Source: Humulus lupulus
Lineage: Eukaryota; Streptophyta; Magnoliopsida; Rosales; Cannabaceae
DNA length: 64,000 bases
Reading direction: 5' to 3'
Assembly (NCBI RefSeq): GCF_963169125.1
Contig: NC_084802.1
Span: forward strand, 114,828,903-114,892,902
Position numbers and translations under genes: made by a program. Below, in pieces: positions 10,220-20,404 of this stretch (positions within the stretch are counted from its first letter, which is position 1; every line of letters starts with the position of its first letter). The notes beneath the pieces were generated by a model that worked only from the letters and a program-made list of their open reading frames with translations, ran no database searches and was not told where the DNA came from.

Positions 10220-11805
10220 GCGCTGGACCTCCTGCGTTTTGCCTTTGTTTCTTCTAGCGCTGCGACGCTATTGACCAAGTCACGACTCTAATTCCTTTCA
10301 GCAAACTTTCAGCCTCTGACTTTGCTAGAGTAGCAGCCCTTAAGCCCATGCCGCAACTATAATTCTATATTTTTTTCTTCAGATTATAACCTTTTGACAT
10401 CCTTCCTTCATCAAAAGCTTATGATAATTCGTCCTTAGCACCAATTTGAGTCGAACAACTACCAAAAGCTCCATTTTCCACAATTTTTTCTTCTTTCCAC
10501 TTTTAGCTCATGATCCAAAGTACTAACCTACAACAAAGAAAAACACAAGCATAATCTCACAGAAAACAAAAATAAACACTCAAGATTACCACAAGAACAC
10601 ATTCTAAAATGACACTAAAATGGAGCAATCAAACTCCCCAAACTTACTCTTTACTTGCCCTCGAGTAAAGAATAGAACAATAAACAGACTTGACTAAAAA
10701 CCTAAACAACAAACACACTTGAATCAAGCTGACAATAATAATTCACGCCTAAAGCTATTATGACTAACACACTTATATAATCTTGAGGAAAATCAACTTA
10801 TAATCCAGAATTTCAGCCAAAACATTCTTCCAATTCACTTAAGTCCAAAAAAAAGCTCTCAAAATCATGATTAATAAATAAAATGCATTCGAATCAATTA
10901 ATGCTCACCAAATTGTTTCATTAAAATCAATTAATATCATTATCCCATAAGTTTGTTATACTTACTAATCTCCACTAATGTAGAAAACACATGCTCCAAA
11001 ATCAATAAGACTTTCACAGTTTATAACTGAAAGGCTTAGGTAAAGGTAGATGAAAAAGTCATTTAGGCTCAAATATAACATAAGCACACAAACCAAACAA
11101 ACCAATCTTGTATCAACTTGCAAACCAAAAAAAAAAAAAGAAAACAATCCCGAATTCCCCAAATTTTCTTACTTTGAGATAAAATTCATAAACTTATTTT
11201 TTTTCTTTGTTTTTTTTTCTAATGATACTACACTCCCCCAAAATTATTTCATTGTATTTTCAATTGGAGTGTAGATTATTTTCAATAGGGAAGGAAAAAT
11301 AACAAAGTTTCAAATAATCTAAAAATAAGTGTCAAACAAAAAGAATCAAATTAGGCTCAAAATTGGGTAACTAAGGATTTAATAAATCAAGGTTAGCTTG
11401 ACAGGCTCAATCGGTTGAAAGAATTGCCTAAATCATCTTCTATGTATCATCTAGGATTTTGTCTCAAAAAGCAAGCAAGCAAGTTCTAGGATAACAACAT
11501 TTTCATTCGTATTTTTATTTTAAAAATTCAGCTACCATAAATAATATTCAATTACATAAAATTTATTAAAAATCATTATTAAGCTCTCTATTATTTATGT
11601 GGACAATGTAAAAATTGGAAAGAAAAATTAAACCAAGCACATAGATTTTTATAGCTTTATTCCCATTCAATTTTTACAGCACATCAATAAATCATATTAT
11701 CATTAGCTAATCATTATCAACTTAATTCAACAAACACTCTAAACAACCTAGACAAAACATAACAACACAACACAACACGACTAACAAAATATATACAAAA
11801 AATAA
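10220..11805 (-). repeat. Second copy of a 1.5-kb tandem duplication (Athila LTR part plus 3' region)
   Basis: 10224-10633 repeats the Athila LTR from about 6256 to 6669 (for example GCCTCTGACTTTGCTAGAGT in both). 10634-11805 repeats the following internal region, including the purine tract and the block from ATTATCAACTT to CGACTAACAAAATATATA. The first copy is 6256-7645 plus 10104-10212. The joint lies at about 10207-10223. The second copy lacks the solo LTR. Confidence 0.85.
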
Positions 11806-12187
11806 ATCCTTTCCCCCAAACTTTACCTAAACATTGTCCCCAATGTTTATATAAAAGCTAAGGAAAAGAAACTTACCTGACACCTTAAACTGCTTAAATT
11901 GATACGGATCAAAATGGTGAATCGAAAACGAGGAAAGAAATTTTTTTGGTTATCTCATAGTTCATTATGTTAGAGCTCAAATTGGACTCATATTTAATAG
12001 AAATGAAAATGTTCATAATCCAAAACTTAATTAAACTAATTAAAACAAATGCAAATAAAATATTGGAATGCCTCCAAATGCATTGTCATTAACGTCATTT
12101 AGCCAGATGCTTAACTTTTTCTTCAAAATCAACTCGGATCCAAACCACACCTTATGTCCTTGAGAACCATGGTATCATGAGAAGACA
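11806..12187 (-). mobile_element. Athila internal remnant between gag-pro and 3' region; pol deleted
   Basis: It contains the ACATTGTCCCCAATGT block (11831-11846) that Athila elements carry downstream of integrase, then 12050-12187, which continues the protease-end frame. RT, RNase H and integrase (about 3 kb) are missing, so this element is non-autonomous. Confidence 0.55.
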
Positions 12188-12895
12188 CTATTTTCTTGAT
12201 ATTGCATATTTTGGAACTTTCCACCGCTCATGAAACAATCGAGTATTCTCACTAAATATAATTTTCACTTTCTGACGAATTGCTTGTTTTCCTCCTTTCA
12301 CCATAGTTTTCTTCTTAGTAACTTCGAGCTTATCACTCTCATTTTCCAGCACATCAACTCTACAACAATTTGGAACCTCCATTGCTGCAAAAACTTTAAA
12401 TGTTACCTCTTCTTTTTGCACTCGCAACTTCAATTCACCTTTTTGCACATCTATTAACGCCCTACCAGTTTCTAAAAATGTCCTTCCAAGAACAATGGGA
12501 ATATTTTAATCTTCCTCCATATCAAGAATAATAAAATCTACAGGGAAAATGAATTGTCCACCTTTATTAGAAGATCCTCAATAATACCCCTAGGATGCTT
12601 TACTGAGCGATCTGCCATTTGCAAAGACATAGTAGTTGGTCGAGCCAATCCTAATTTTAACTTTCTAAAAATAGATAGAGGCATTAAATTTATACTAGCC
12701 CCCAAATCACATAAAGCCTTGGTTTCTATTGAACCCACTATAGAGCATGGAATATTGAAACTACCAGGATCTTTAAGCTTGGGAGGTAGCTTCTTTTGAA
12801 GTATCGCATTGCAATCCTTAGTAAGTGCAACCATCTCACAATCCTCCAATTTCCTTTTCTTTGATAGGATCTCCTTGATAAATATGTCGGTAATT
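12188..12895 (-). pseudogene. Athila aspartic protease region
   Basis: Minus-strand frames encode the Athila protease. 'DPGSFNIPCSIV' and 'ALCDLGASINLMPLSI' (about 12640-12730) are the flap-to-active-site block with the DLGAS variant of the DTGAS catalytic triad that is usual in Athila. 'PRGIIEDLLIKVD' follows. A second ORF (12188-12448) carries 'VQKGELKLRVQKEEV', the conserved tail of the domain. A frameshift with a TAA near 12505 separates them. The protease would cleave the Gag-Pol polyprotein. At 12896-12918 the minus-strand coding sequence stops abruptly against plus-strand gag. Confidence 0.8.
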
Positions 12896-12899
12896 TGTC

Positions 12900-13130
12900 C
12901 ACCGTTTAGTTTGGTGGCTTGCCTACGGAGGACCCAAATATGAACATCACTAGTTTCCTGGAGTTGTGTGCAACCTTTAAGATGAATGGAGTGAGTGACG
13001 ATGATAGAAGACTGAGGCAATTCCCATTCAAATTGAGGGAAAGGGCCAAGAGATGGTTAAATTCATTGCAGAACAATTTGATTACCATGTTGGAGGATAT
13101 TGTTATGATTGGTTAAATACAAAGTAAAAT
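12900..13130 (+). pseudogene. Athila gag fragment, opposite orientation to the adjoining protease
   Basis: Plus-strand translation gives 'EDPNMNITSFLELCATFKM', 'NGVSDDDRRLRQFPFKLRE' and 'AKRWLNSL', the core of the Athila Gag capsid domain. The normal order is gag then protease on one strand. Here they are head to head with the joint at about 12900. The fragment could be the rest of the plus-strand Athila whose LTR and PBS are at 4130-5176, with the minus-strand Athila inserted between. It is truncated at both ends. Confidence 0.75.
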
Positions 13131-13149
13131 TGGTAGGCATGAAGATGTA

Positions 13150-13860
13150 CAAAAACCATAACAGAGTTGACTTTTGGTATAGACATTTATAAATCATCTT
13201 TTTGGGTCCAAAGTGTTTCTTTGGACGGTATAAGAGTACTCAAATAGTTTGAAGTATTTAGGGATGTTTTGTGACAACTTTTGGAGCGCCAAGTAAGGGG
13301 GACTGTGTGCAACTCCTCTGAGAGGCGATGCATTGCTAGTCCTATAAATCCTTATACAGGCGAAACATCGCCTGCATGGTGGTGATGCATCGCCTCCTAT
13401 ACTATTTAAAGGGTTCAGTCGAGTCTTTGGTGAATTGATCACTCACCTCTCTCTTTCTTTCTCTAGCTCTTAAGATTACTAGTTTTTTCTAAGATCTTTC
13501 TCAAGAAAGCTTGACTTGTATGAAGATTCAAGTATTTTGAATCCTAATCTCATTACAAAGTAGTAGCTTCAAGCAATCTCAAGGACGAGGCTAGGAATAG
13601 AGATTTTTGGACAACAAATCTTTATTTGTGTTAAGGCTTGGTTCCATTTTATGTTTCACATAAAATCAGACTTGTAATTTTTTGTATCAATGTTCTTCAA
13701 CACCAAAGGTCAATTCTATCTCTTCATTATTTGTGTTAACCCCCATTAGAGTATAGATAATTCTTGTTATTCTATTGAGTTGTTTATAAAAAACATGGTT
13801 TATATATAGCCTAACGACCAAAAAAAAAAATCCCTAACCCCACACCAAAGTTTCATATCA
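13150..13860 (+). mobile_element. Copia LTR (same family as 3730-4125)
   Basis: Its middle and 3' parts match the reverse complement of 3730-4125, and it is followed by copia gag at 13865, so this should be the 5' LTR side. The exact 5' end is not clear. It contains a 10-bp inverted repeat, GGCGATGCAT (13324-13333) and ATGCATCGCC (13385-13394), with another ATCGCC word between. A TATA-like ACTATTTAAAGG lies at 13401-13412. Confidence 0.6.
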
Positions 13861-13864
13861 TTGA

Positions 13865-14335
13865 TTGTCTATCTCTAAGGTTTATCTACTCATAAAAACT
13901 ATGGAAGAATGCTCCTCAATCTCAGCCCTCAAGTTCATGTCTCATGATCCAGTGAGACTAGATCGATTCGATATCTCAAACTTTGTCCGATGGCAAGACA
14001 AGATCAAGTTTCTCCTCACAACATTGAAGGTTCACTATATCCTTGACAAGGACTTGAAGACTTTGGATGTTCTAAAGGATGATGATACTCAAGATTGATC
14101 AAGGAAAGGGAAGAAGATGAGATTATATGTAGAGGCCACATTCTCCATACTCTATTAGATCATCTCTATGATCTCTTCACCAATACAACATCGACAAAGG
14201 AGTATGGGATGCACTAGAGAAGATGTACAAAATCGAAGAACAATGTACCGAGAAACTCCTCATAACTCAAGTCATGGAATTTAAATTCTTTGTTGGAAAA
14301 CCCTTTCTCCCCCAAGTACATGAGCTACAAGTTAT
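13865..14335 (+). pseudogene. Ty1/copia gag N-terminal part (UBN2 domain)
   Basis: The start is open for 77 codons: 'DPVRLDRFDISNFVRWQDKI' and 'FLLTTLKVHYILD' are the copia Gag N-terminus. A stop after 'DDDTQD' (14098) and then frame changes interrupt 'ICRGHILHTLLDHLYDLFTN' (about 14128-14190) and 'VHELQVIVNK' (about 14320). The family Gag assembles virus-like particles. Everything downstream (zinc knuckle, protease, pol) is missing. Confidence 0.75.
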
Positions 14336-14796
14336 TGTAAATAAGTTTTTTGCCCTAAAGATAACGGTTATACCCTAAACATTTTAAGATATACATATTA
14401 GTCTCGAAATGTTGGCTCGCAAGTATGGAGATCAAATATGCAGAGAATAATCAGCATGATAACTTGTTAAAATAACCAATCACTCTATAGTGCCACATCA
14501 CTGGCACCTGAACATGCAATGTGAGCTCGAAGACAGAGGTTTCTTCGGAGGGATAGTCTCGAAAGACTAATGGTAAGGAGGCGACGTTAATGTTCCCATG
14601 AGCTCGAAACATTAAGTAGGCTTGAAAGCGCGTTGGAGTAACAACGTGTATGCGGTTATAAATCCCTACAGTTATGGGCTTAGTTAACAATGTGTGTAAA
14701 CAATCCTATTTTTAAGGGATATTTATTTTATTAATACATTTGATTGTATTTTAATATATTCTTTTGTATTTCAAATTCAAATACAATATCTTGTAA
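14336..14796. other. Unassigned LTR-like sequence
   Basis: No recognisable coding sequence. A 79-codon minus-strand ORF at 14451-14690 has no family resemblance that I see. It probably contains remnants of another LTR, as suggested by GGTTATAAATCC near 14653 and an AT-rich tail. It ends where the truncated gypsy B LTR begins. Confidence 0.3.
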
Positions 14797-14937
14797 CTTC
14801 CCCAAACAATTCTACCAAAAAAATTCTAACAATTAATTTAATCAAATAAATAAAATAAATCACAACACTTAACAATTAATTAAAATAAAGCACGCTGTTT
14901 AATAAATAATAAAAAAAAAAACTTTTGGTGCGCAACA
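14797..14937 (-). mobile_element. Truncated 3' LTR of gypsy B
   Basis: About 140 bp match the 5' end of the gypsy B 5' LTR. Both start TGT(A/T)GCGCACCAAA on the minus strand and continue through a poly-T tract and ATTATTTATTAAA. Homology stops near 14797, so about 1 kb of this LTR is lost. A purine tract (complement of ATATCCTCCTT, 14939-14950) lies just inside it. Confidence 0.75.
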
Positions 14938-16400
14938 ATATATCCTCCTTAAAAGGAATTTTGTCCTGAAATTCTTTCTTACCAAATAATTCAGGGTATC
15001 TTTCTCTCATGTCCTCCTCCAACTCCCATGTTGCTTCTCGTTCTAAACTATTCCTCCACAAGACCTTAACTAATGGAATCCTTTTGGATCTCAGTTCCTT
15101 GATTCCCTTTTCAATAACACGCTCTGGCTATTCATCATAACTCAGGTCCTGCTTCAGTTGTAAGGGCTCGTAACTTAATACATGAGAGGGATTTGACACG
15201 TACTTATGCAACATCAAGATTTGAAAGACATTATGTGTTTCGGTCAGTGCTGGGGCAGTGCTAAATGGTACGCAACTTGCCCTACTCTGTCCAAATCTCA
15301 AATGGACCTATATATATCTTGATCTTAACTTCCATTTCTTTCCAAAACGCATAACACCCTTCATCGGCGAGACTCTTAAGAAAACAAACTCGCCCACTGA
15401 AAACTCGATGTCCCTTCTCTTAAGGTCCATGTAACTCTTTTGCCTAGTTTGCGCAGGAAGCATCCTTTGGAAAATTTTCTCGATCACTTTATTGGCTTCC
15501 CTAACAGCCTTGGGGCCTAAAATTTGTTTCTCCCAAACCTCATCCCAGTGCAAAGGAGATCTACACTTGCGCCCCTAAATCATCTCATAGGGAGCTATTC
15601 CAATAGTGGATTGATAACTGTTGTTATAGGAGAACTCCATTAGGGGTAGGTATCGATTCCAAGACTCTAAAAAGTCCAAGGCACAACATCACAACTTGTC
15701 CTATAGAATCTGTATAGTTTTCTTAGACTGCCCATCGGTCTGAGGATGAAACGCAGTGCTAAACTTTAGCCTTGATCCCATAGCTCTCTGTAGTCCCTTC
15801 TAAAAGTTCGATGTGAACACTGACCCTCGATTGGAAATTATCGACTTTGGAACCCCATGAAGTCTCACTATTTCACTCACATACAAATATGCATACTAGT
15901 CTGCCGAGTAGGTGGTCTTAGCTGGTAGAAAATAGACGGACTTAGCGAGTCTATCTACTATTTACCCAAACAGAATCATGCTGCTTTTTGTCCTGGGTAA
16001 TCCTACCACAAAATCCATTTCTATATCCTCCCCTTTCCAATCTGAAACGTAAAGCAGTTGAAGTAACCCTACTGGCCTTTGGTGTTCTGCCTTAACTTAC
16101 TGGCATGTCAAACATCTGGCAACAAACTCAGCAATATCCATCTTCATACCATGCCATCAATACAATGCCTTAAGGTCTTGGTACATCTTCATCGACCCTG
16201 GGTGCAAGAAGTAGGGTGTTGTATGCGCCTCTTTCATAATACTTTCCTTAATCTCAGCATTATTAGGCACACAAATCTTATCCTTATATCATAGCAATCC
16301 TGCAGTGGACATGGTGAAATCACTGCTACCACTTTCTTGTACCCAAGCCTCTTGCTTCATTACGGCTTCATCCACTTTCTGTCCTTCTCTAATCTGTTCT
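14938..16400 (-). pseudogene. Gypsy B integrase with C-terminal chromodomain-like tail
   Basis: Reading 16400 to 14938 on the minus strand gives the zinc-binding segment, the catalytic core ('EMDFVVGLP', 'HGVPKSII', 'FHPQTDGQS', 'SYNNSYQST'), the linker 'GRKCRSPLHWDE' (about 15550) and a tail 'EATWELEEDMRERYPELF' (about 15000-15050), where chromoviruses have a chromodomain. The second catalytic Asp reads Asn ('SNRGSVFTS', about 15830) and the catalytic Glu reads Lys ('GQSKKTIQ', about 15710). Both are G-to-A changes. Many stops and frameshifts are also present. Integrase would join element cDNA to the host chromosome, but this copy cannot. Confidence 0.85.
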
Positions 16401-17520
16401 AGTAGGGTGGATTGTAACGTGAGGTTCGTTAGCCTCCTGTCACAAGTTTGATGTCGGCGTTTATAATCTCCATCTTAAGAGGCATTTCTATTGCGTTCCG
16501 TGCTGAGACTCTCCCATGTCCCCGCCTACTCAGTGCATCAGCAATCACATTAGCCTTGCCTGGGTGGTATAGAATTTCACAATCGTAGTCTTTCACTAAT
16601 TCTAACCACCTTCGCTGCCTCATATTCAGTTCCTTCTGCGTGAAGAAGTATTTCAGACTTTTGTAGTTAGTGTAGTTTTCTCACTTGTCCCCGTATAGGT
16701 GACGTCTCCATATCTTTAGTGCGAACACAACTACTGCCATCTCTAGATTATGAGTGAGATACCGTTGCTCATAATCCTTGAGTTGTCTGGAAGCATAAGC
16801 TACCACCTTCCCATCTTGTATCAACACACACCCTAAGTCGTTCTTTGACGCATCACAAATTTCCCGCCCTCTATGGAAACATAGAGGATAGGTGCCGAAA
16901 TCAACTTATCCTTCATGGTCTGAAAGTTTTCTTCACATTTCTCGATCCATGCAAACTTTTGATGTTTTGTAGGTTATGTTGGTCAAGGGTGTGGTGATCT
17001 TTGAGAAGCCCTTGACAAACTTCCGATAATAACCTGCCAATCCTAAGAAGCTTCGAACCTCTGAGGCATTCTTCTGCTGGGGCCAGCCTTTAATGGCCTC
17101 GATCTTGGATGGATCTACTACTATCCCATTCTTAGACACTATATGCCCCAGGAATGTTACTTGTTCCAGCAAAACTCACACTTAGAGAACTTAGCGTATA
17201 GCTGATGTTTTTGTAGTCTTTTCAGAGTCAACCTCAAGTGCTCCTCATGCTCCTCCTTGGTATTCAAGTAGATAAGGATATCATTTATGAACACTACCAC
17301 AACTTGTCCAAATAGTCCTTAAATACCTTATTCATCATGTCGATGAATGCTGCTGGGGCATTAGTGAGTCCAAAAGACATTACTAGGAACTCATAGTGCC
17401 TGTAGCGAGTTCTGAAAGACATCTTCAGAATGTCTCCCTCTTTCACTTTCAACTGATGGTACCTGGATCGCAGATCAATCTTTTTTCATACTACTGCCCC
17501 TTCCAGTTGATCAAAAAGTT
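16401..17520 (-). pseudogene. Gypsy B reverse transcriptase and RNase H
   Basis: RT blocks are visible in order: '[19 protein letters not shown]' (about 17510-17560), '[18 protein letters not shown]', and the catalytic block, which reads '[10 protein letters not shown]' near 17285, so the first Asp of the DD pair is Asn. A one-base loss beside it shifts the frame. After RT come '[11 protein letters not shown]' (17140), '[14 protein letters not shown]' (17030) and the RNase H end '[19 protein letters not shown]' with 'VIADALSRR' (16500-16620). About 60-70 residues before 'ELNKV' are deleted, joining 'IELAPEIAP' directly to this block. Confidence 0.85.
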
Positions 17521-18240
17521 CATCTATCCTAGGCAAAGTATATTTGTTCTTGATGGTGACCTTATTGAGTTCTTGGTAATCGGTGCTATTTCTGGTGCAA
17601 GTTCGATCACAAATTCGATTTCTCTGTCTGGGGGTAATCTTGGTAACTCCTTGGGAAACACTTGCAGAAACTCACAAAAGATATGCACATTTTCTGGTTT
17701 TAATTTTGACTCCTTGGATTTATCTACCACACTATCCAGATATGCCGAACAGCCATGTTGCATCATATTCCGTGCCTCCAGTGCCGATATTATGGGCATA
17801 CAAAAACCCGCTAATTCTCCTTTAAAATAAAAGAGTTCCCCTTCTTCTGGTATGAACTCCACAGTCTTTTTCCGACAGTCAATCGTTGCTTCATGTTTGG
17901 ATAACCAATCCATGCCAAGTATGGCATCATAATCTGGTATACTTAGTTCTATAAGGTCTACTGGGCACTCCCTGCCCTCTATTGTTATAGGCATTGATGG
18001 TAACTACCTAGTTGACAACATCATGTCTCCCGACAGTAACATCGTACTAAAACTATGATCAAACAGTTTATAAGGCATACCCAACTTATCAATCACATTC
18101 ATGGAAACATAAGAGTGAGTCACTCCAGAATCAATAAGAACTCTACACATCCTACCAGATATAGGGAGCTGACCTGTGACTACGGTGTTGTTGTTGGCTG
18201 CTTCATTCTGAGTTACGACAAAAACTCGTGCTGGCACCAA
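17521..18240 (-). pseudogene. Gypsy B aspartic protease
   Basis: Two consecutive in-frame ORFs (18004-18240 and 17524-17994) separated by a stop. 'VLIDSGVTHSYVS' (about 18110) is the DSG active site. 'YDAILGMDWLSKHEATIDCR' (about 17880-17930) is the conserved C-terminal block, followed by '[14 protein letters not shown]', the spacer to RT. It would process Gag-Pol. Apart from the stop at 18001-18003, the domain looks well preserved. Confidence 0.85.
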
Positions 18241-18242
18241 AT

Positions 18243-19421
18243 TGTTGTTACTGTTCTGTCCCGATTTCCATTACGAGCAACCTTTTCTCAGATGTCCTGC
18301 CTAACCACACTTGAAAGATTTGTTGGTGTCAGCCTGGCATTCTCCCGAGTGTCTTTTTGAGCTTTTAGGACAAGTGGGGTGCTCTACTCTATTGCTTTGG
18401 TGATTCCCACGGTTCCAATCATTATAGCGTCTGTTGCGGTTGTTAGGATGATTCTAAGTGTTGTGACTATTGCTATCCATGGCCGAGGGTCTTGGTCTCT
18501 TATCAGTGCCACTATTCTGCCCTTTATTAGATTTCCTCTTGTTGGCCTCATTAGAGCCCTTGTTTCGGTGGGCCTCTCTTCTAGCAGCATTGTCCTTCCA
18601 TGTCCGATCCTCCAAGTATTCTGCCTCAAGTGCTCTATCTAGAACTTCGGCATAACTGACTACTTCAGTACTAGTCATCTTAATGTCCCTAGCAATCATA
18701 GGCTTGATTTCCTTCATGAACCTTTGGACTCGCAGAGCTTCAGTTGGTACAACTTCAGGAGCGAATTTTTCCATCCTACCGAACTTATGTGCATAATCAA
18801 TGATAGATAAATTTCCTTGAACCAATGTCACGAACTCATCTACTTTGGTTGCCAACACGAGCGCACTGTAATACTTCTTGCTAAAATCCTGCACTAAATC
18901 TGCCCAAGTCATAGTATTTAGGTCTTGAGTTTGTTTAAGCACATCCTACCATATTCGCCCAACTTAAGCAAGTGGGCTGCACAAGAGATTCTCTGGTGAT
19001 CATTTAACTCCATATGATCGAAGATAGCCTCGACCGACCTTAACCAATCCTCTGCCACCATGGGATCAGCTTTCCCTTCAAAGGTTGGTGGGGCTTGTTT
19101 TCGGAAATGTTCATACACTGGCTCAAACCCATAAGTCACAGGCAGTGGTGCAGGTTGTGGTGTTGGCACCTGAGGCTATGCCACTAGTACTTGAGGCACT
19201 TGGGGCACTTGCCTAGCATGTGCCAATTCCTCATCTCTCAGTCTTAGTTATTCTCTAAACCTTGCTACTTCTGTAGCCAAGTCCACAGATGGGGCTACTG
19301 GAGCTGCAGGTTGGACAGATGGTATTCCTATGTCAGGAGCAGTCGTGGCCTTAGACCTTGTGGAGACACCCTTTCCTCGACCTCCTCCTCTTCCCTTGCC
19401 TCCTCTTCCTCTAGTCGACAT
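18243..19421 (-). pseudogene. Gypsy B gag
   Basis: Chosen start: ATG at 19421, opening 'MSTRGRGGKGRGGG', a basic Gly-rich N-terminus usual for chromovirus Gag. Then 'PPTFEGKADPMVAEDWLRS' (about 19060-19100) and 'MTWADLVQDFSKKYYSA' (about 18870-18905) form the retrotransposon Gag domain, followed by 'YAHKFGRMEKFAPE' and a basic tail. The zinc knuckle is damaged: 'KCG' then 'AGHLRKGC' near 18300, with the first Cys lost and a stop inside. A frameshift near 18940 and stops near 19175 and 19245 break the frame. Confidence 0.85.
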
Positions 19422-19722
19422 TATGATATTCTAAGGCACCAAAAGAAAATCATAAGGGAGGATAATCACATAATGGTTTGATGAATATTCGTGAAAATTA
19501 AACATTCCAATTCCACATGATTTAGTGTTTGCATGCTGAAAATATTAAATCATAGCATTCAAATGTGTTCCAAAATTATTCCAAAATTCAAACAACTCAT
19601 AAAGCTTTCAATCACCAAAAACATAAGTCCTTCGGGTTTTAAAAAAAATTCCACCTTATTCATTAACGTTTCATGGAACGATTTACGCGAAGGACTCTAG
19701 TCCTCAACTGTGTACTCGTCTC

Positions 19723-20244
19723 TTAATCAAAGACATCCTCTGGGATGTGGAAGTAGTCCGGAGCGCTCGCCATCACCCTCATCCTAGCAGTCACTTGTGG
19801 TATGGCATGAACAACTTCCTTACATGCCAAGGCTCCTTCCAATTTGTGTACCGTCTCTAAACGCTCCTCCATCTCTCTGTTATCCATCTTTACCATAATG
19901 AGTTCCTCGCAACTAAATTCGTTGCTTTCCATAAGATCGTATATCACATACTCTATGGTGCTAAAGTCTAGGTCGTCCTGAACGACATTGTGCCATGCTA
20001 CGTCTAACTGGAGAAGGGCCTCAGAGTACATGGACAATATTTCCCTTAACACCTAATATTGCTCTCTAGGACATAGCAATGCTCCTCTTTTGTTCATGAT
20101 TCCATGCATATGATCACAAACCACCGTTGTTGTTTTCAACACCGTAATTCTCCAATCGTAGGGGTCCTCCTCAAGCTAGACCTGGGGTATTGCGCAAATT
20201 TCCTTAAGTAGTTGTTTCTTAGTGGATTTTATAATAGGAGGCAT
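19723..20244 (-). pseudogene. Leader ORF between PBS and gag of gypsy B (unknown function)
   Basis: A 174-codon reading frame runs from ATG at 20244 to a stop at 19723, interrupted only by two TAG codons (about 20178 and 20064). From 20052 on, 109 codons are fully open. The translation is acidic and Leu/Glu/Met-rich ('MYSEALLQLDVAWHNVVQDD', 'MDNREMEERLETVHKLEGAL') and looks helical. I recognise no domain. It lies about 150 bp after the PBS and 300 bp before gag, on the same strand. It could be a captured or element-specific leader protein, or chance, although the length in an AT-rich leader argues against chance. Confidence 0.5.
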
Positions 20245-20390
20245 CTTACTATACTGTAGTAATAAAACTATAAAATTAAATAAAATAGAAACAAGTAATA
20301 GCACATAAAACAAATACTTACGACGTAGTGAGGTGAGATTTTCCCGTCTTTAGCGTGTATGGGGAGGGTCCTTGGAAACATGGACGATTG

Positions 20391-20402
20391 TCTCTGATAC
20401 CA
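20391..20402 (-). other. Primer-binding site, initiator tRNA-Met type (gypsy B)
   Basis: TGGTATCAGAGA on the minus strand, 2 bp after the 5' LTR end at 20405. It matches the usual tRNA-iMet complement TGGTATCAGAGC except for the last base. Confidence 0.88.
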
Positions 20403-20404
20403 TT

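Noticed and set aside
14451..14690. 79-codon minus-strand ORF
   Set aside because: No family resemblance, flanked by truncated elements; treated as chance within an unassigned LTR-like stretch.
17396..17830. 144-codon plus-strand ORF
   Set aside because: It is the reverse of the gypsy B protease-RT coding sequence, which matches known domains.
20391..20402. tRNA gene fragment
   Set aside because: The short match to initiator tRNA is a primer-binding site beside an LTR; no tRNA body is present.
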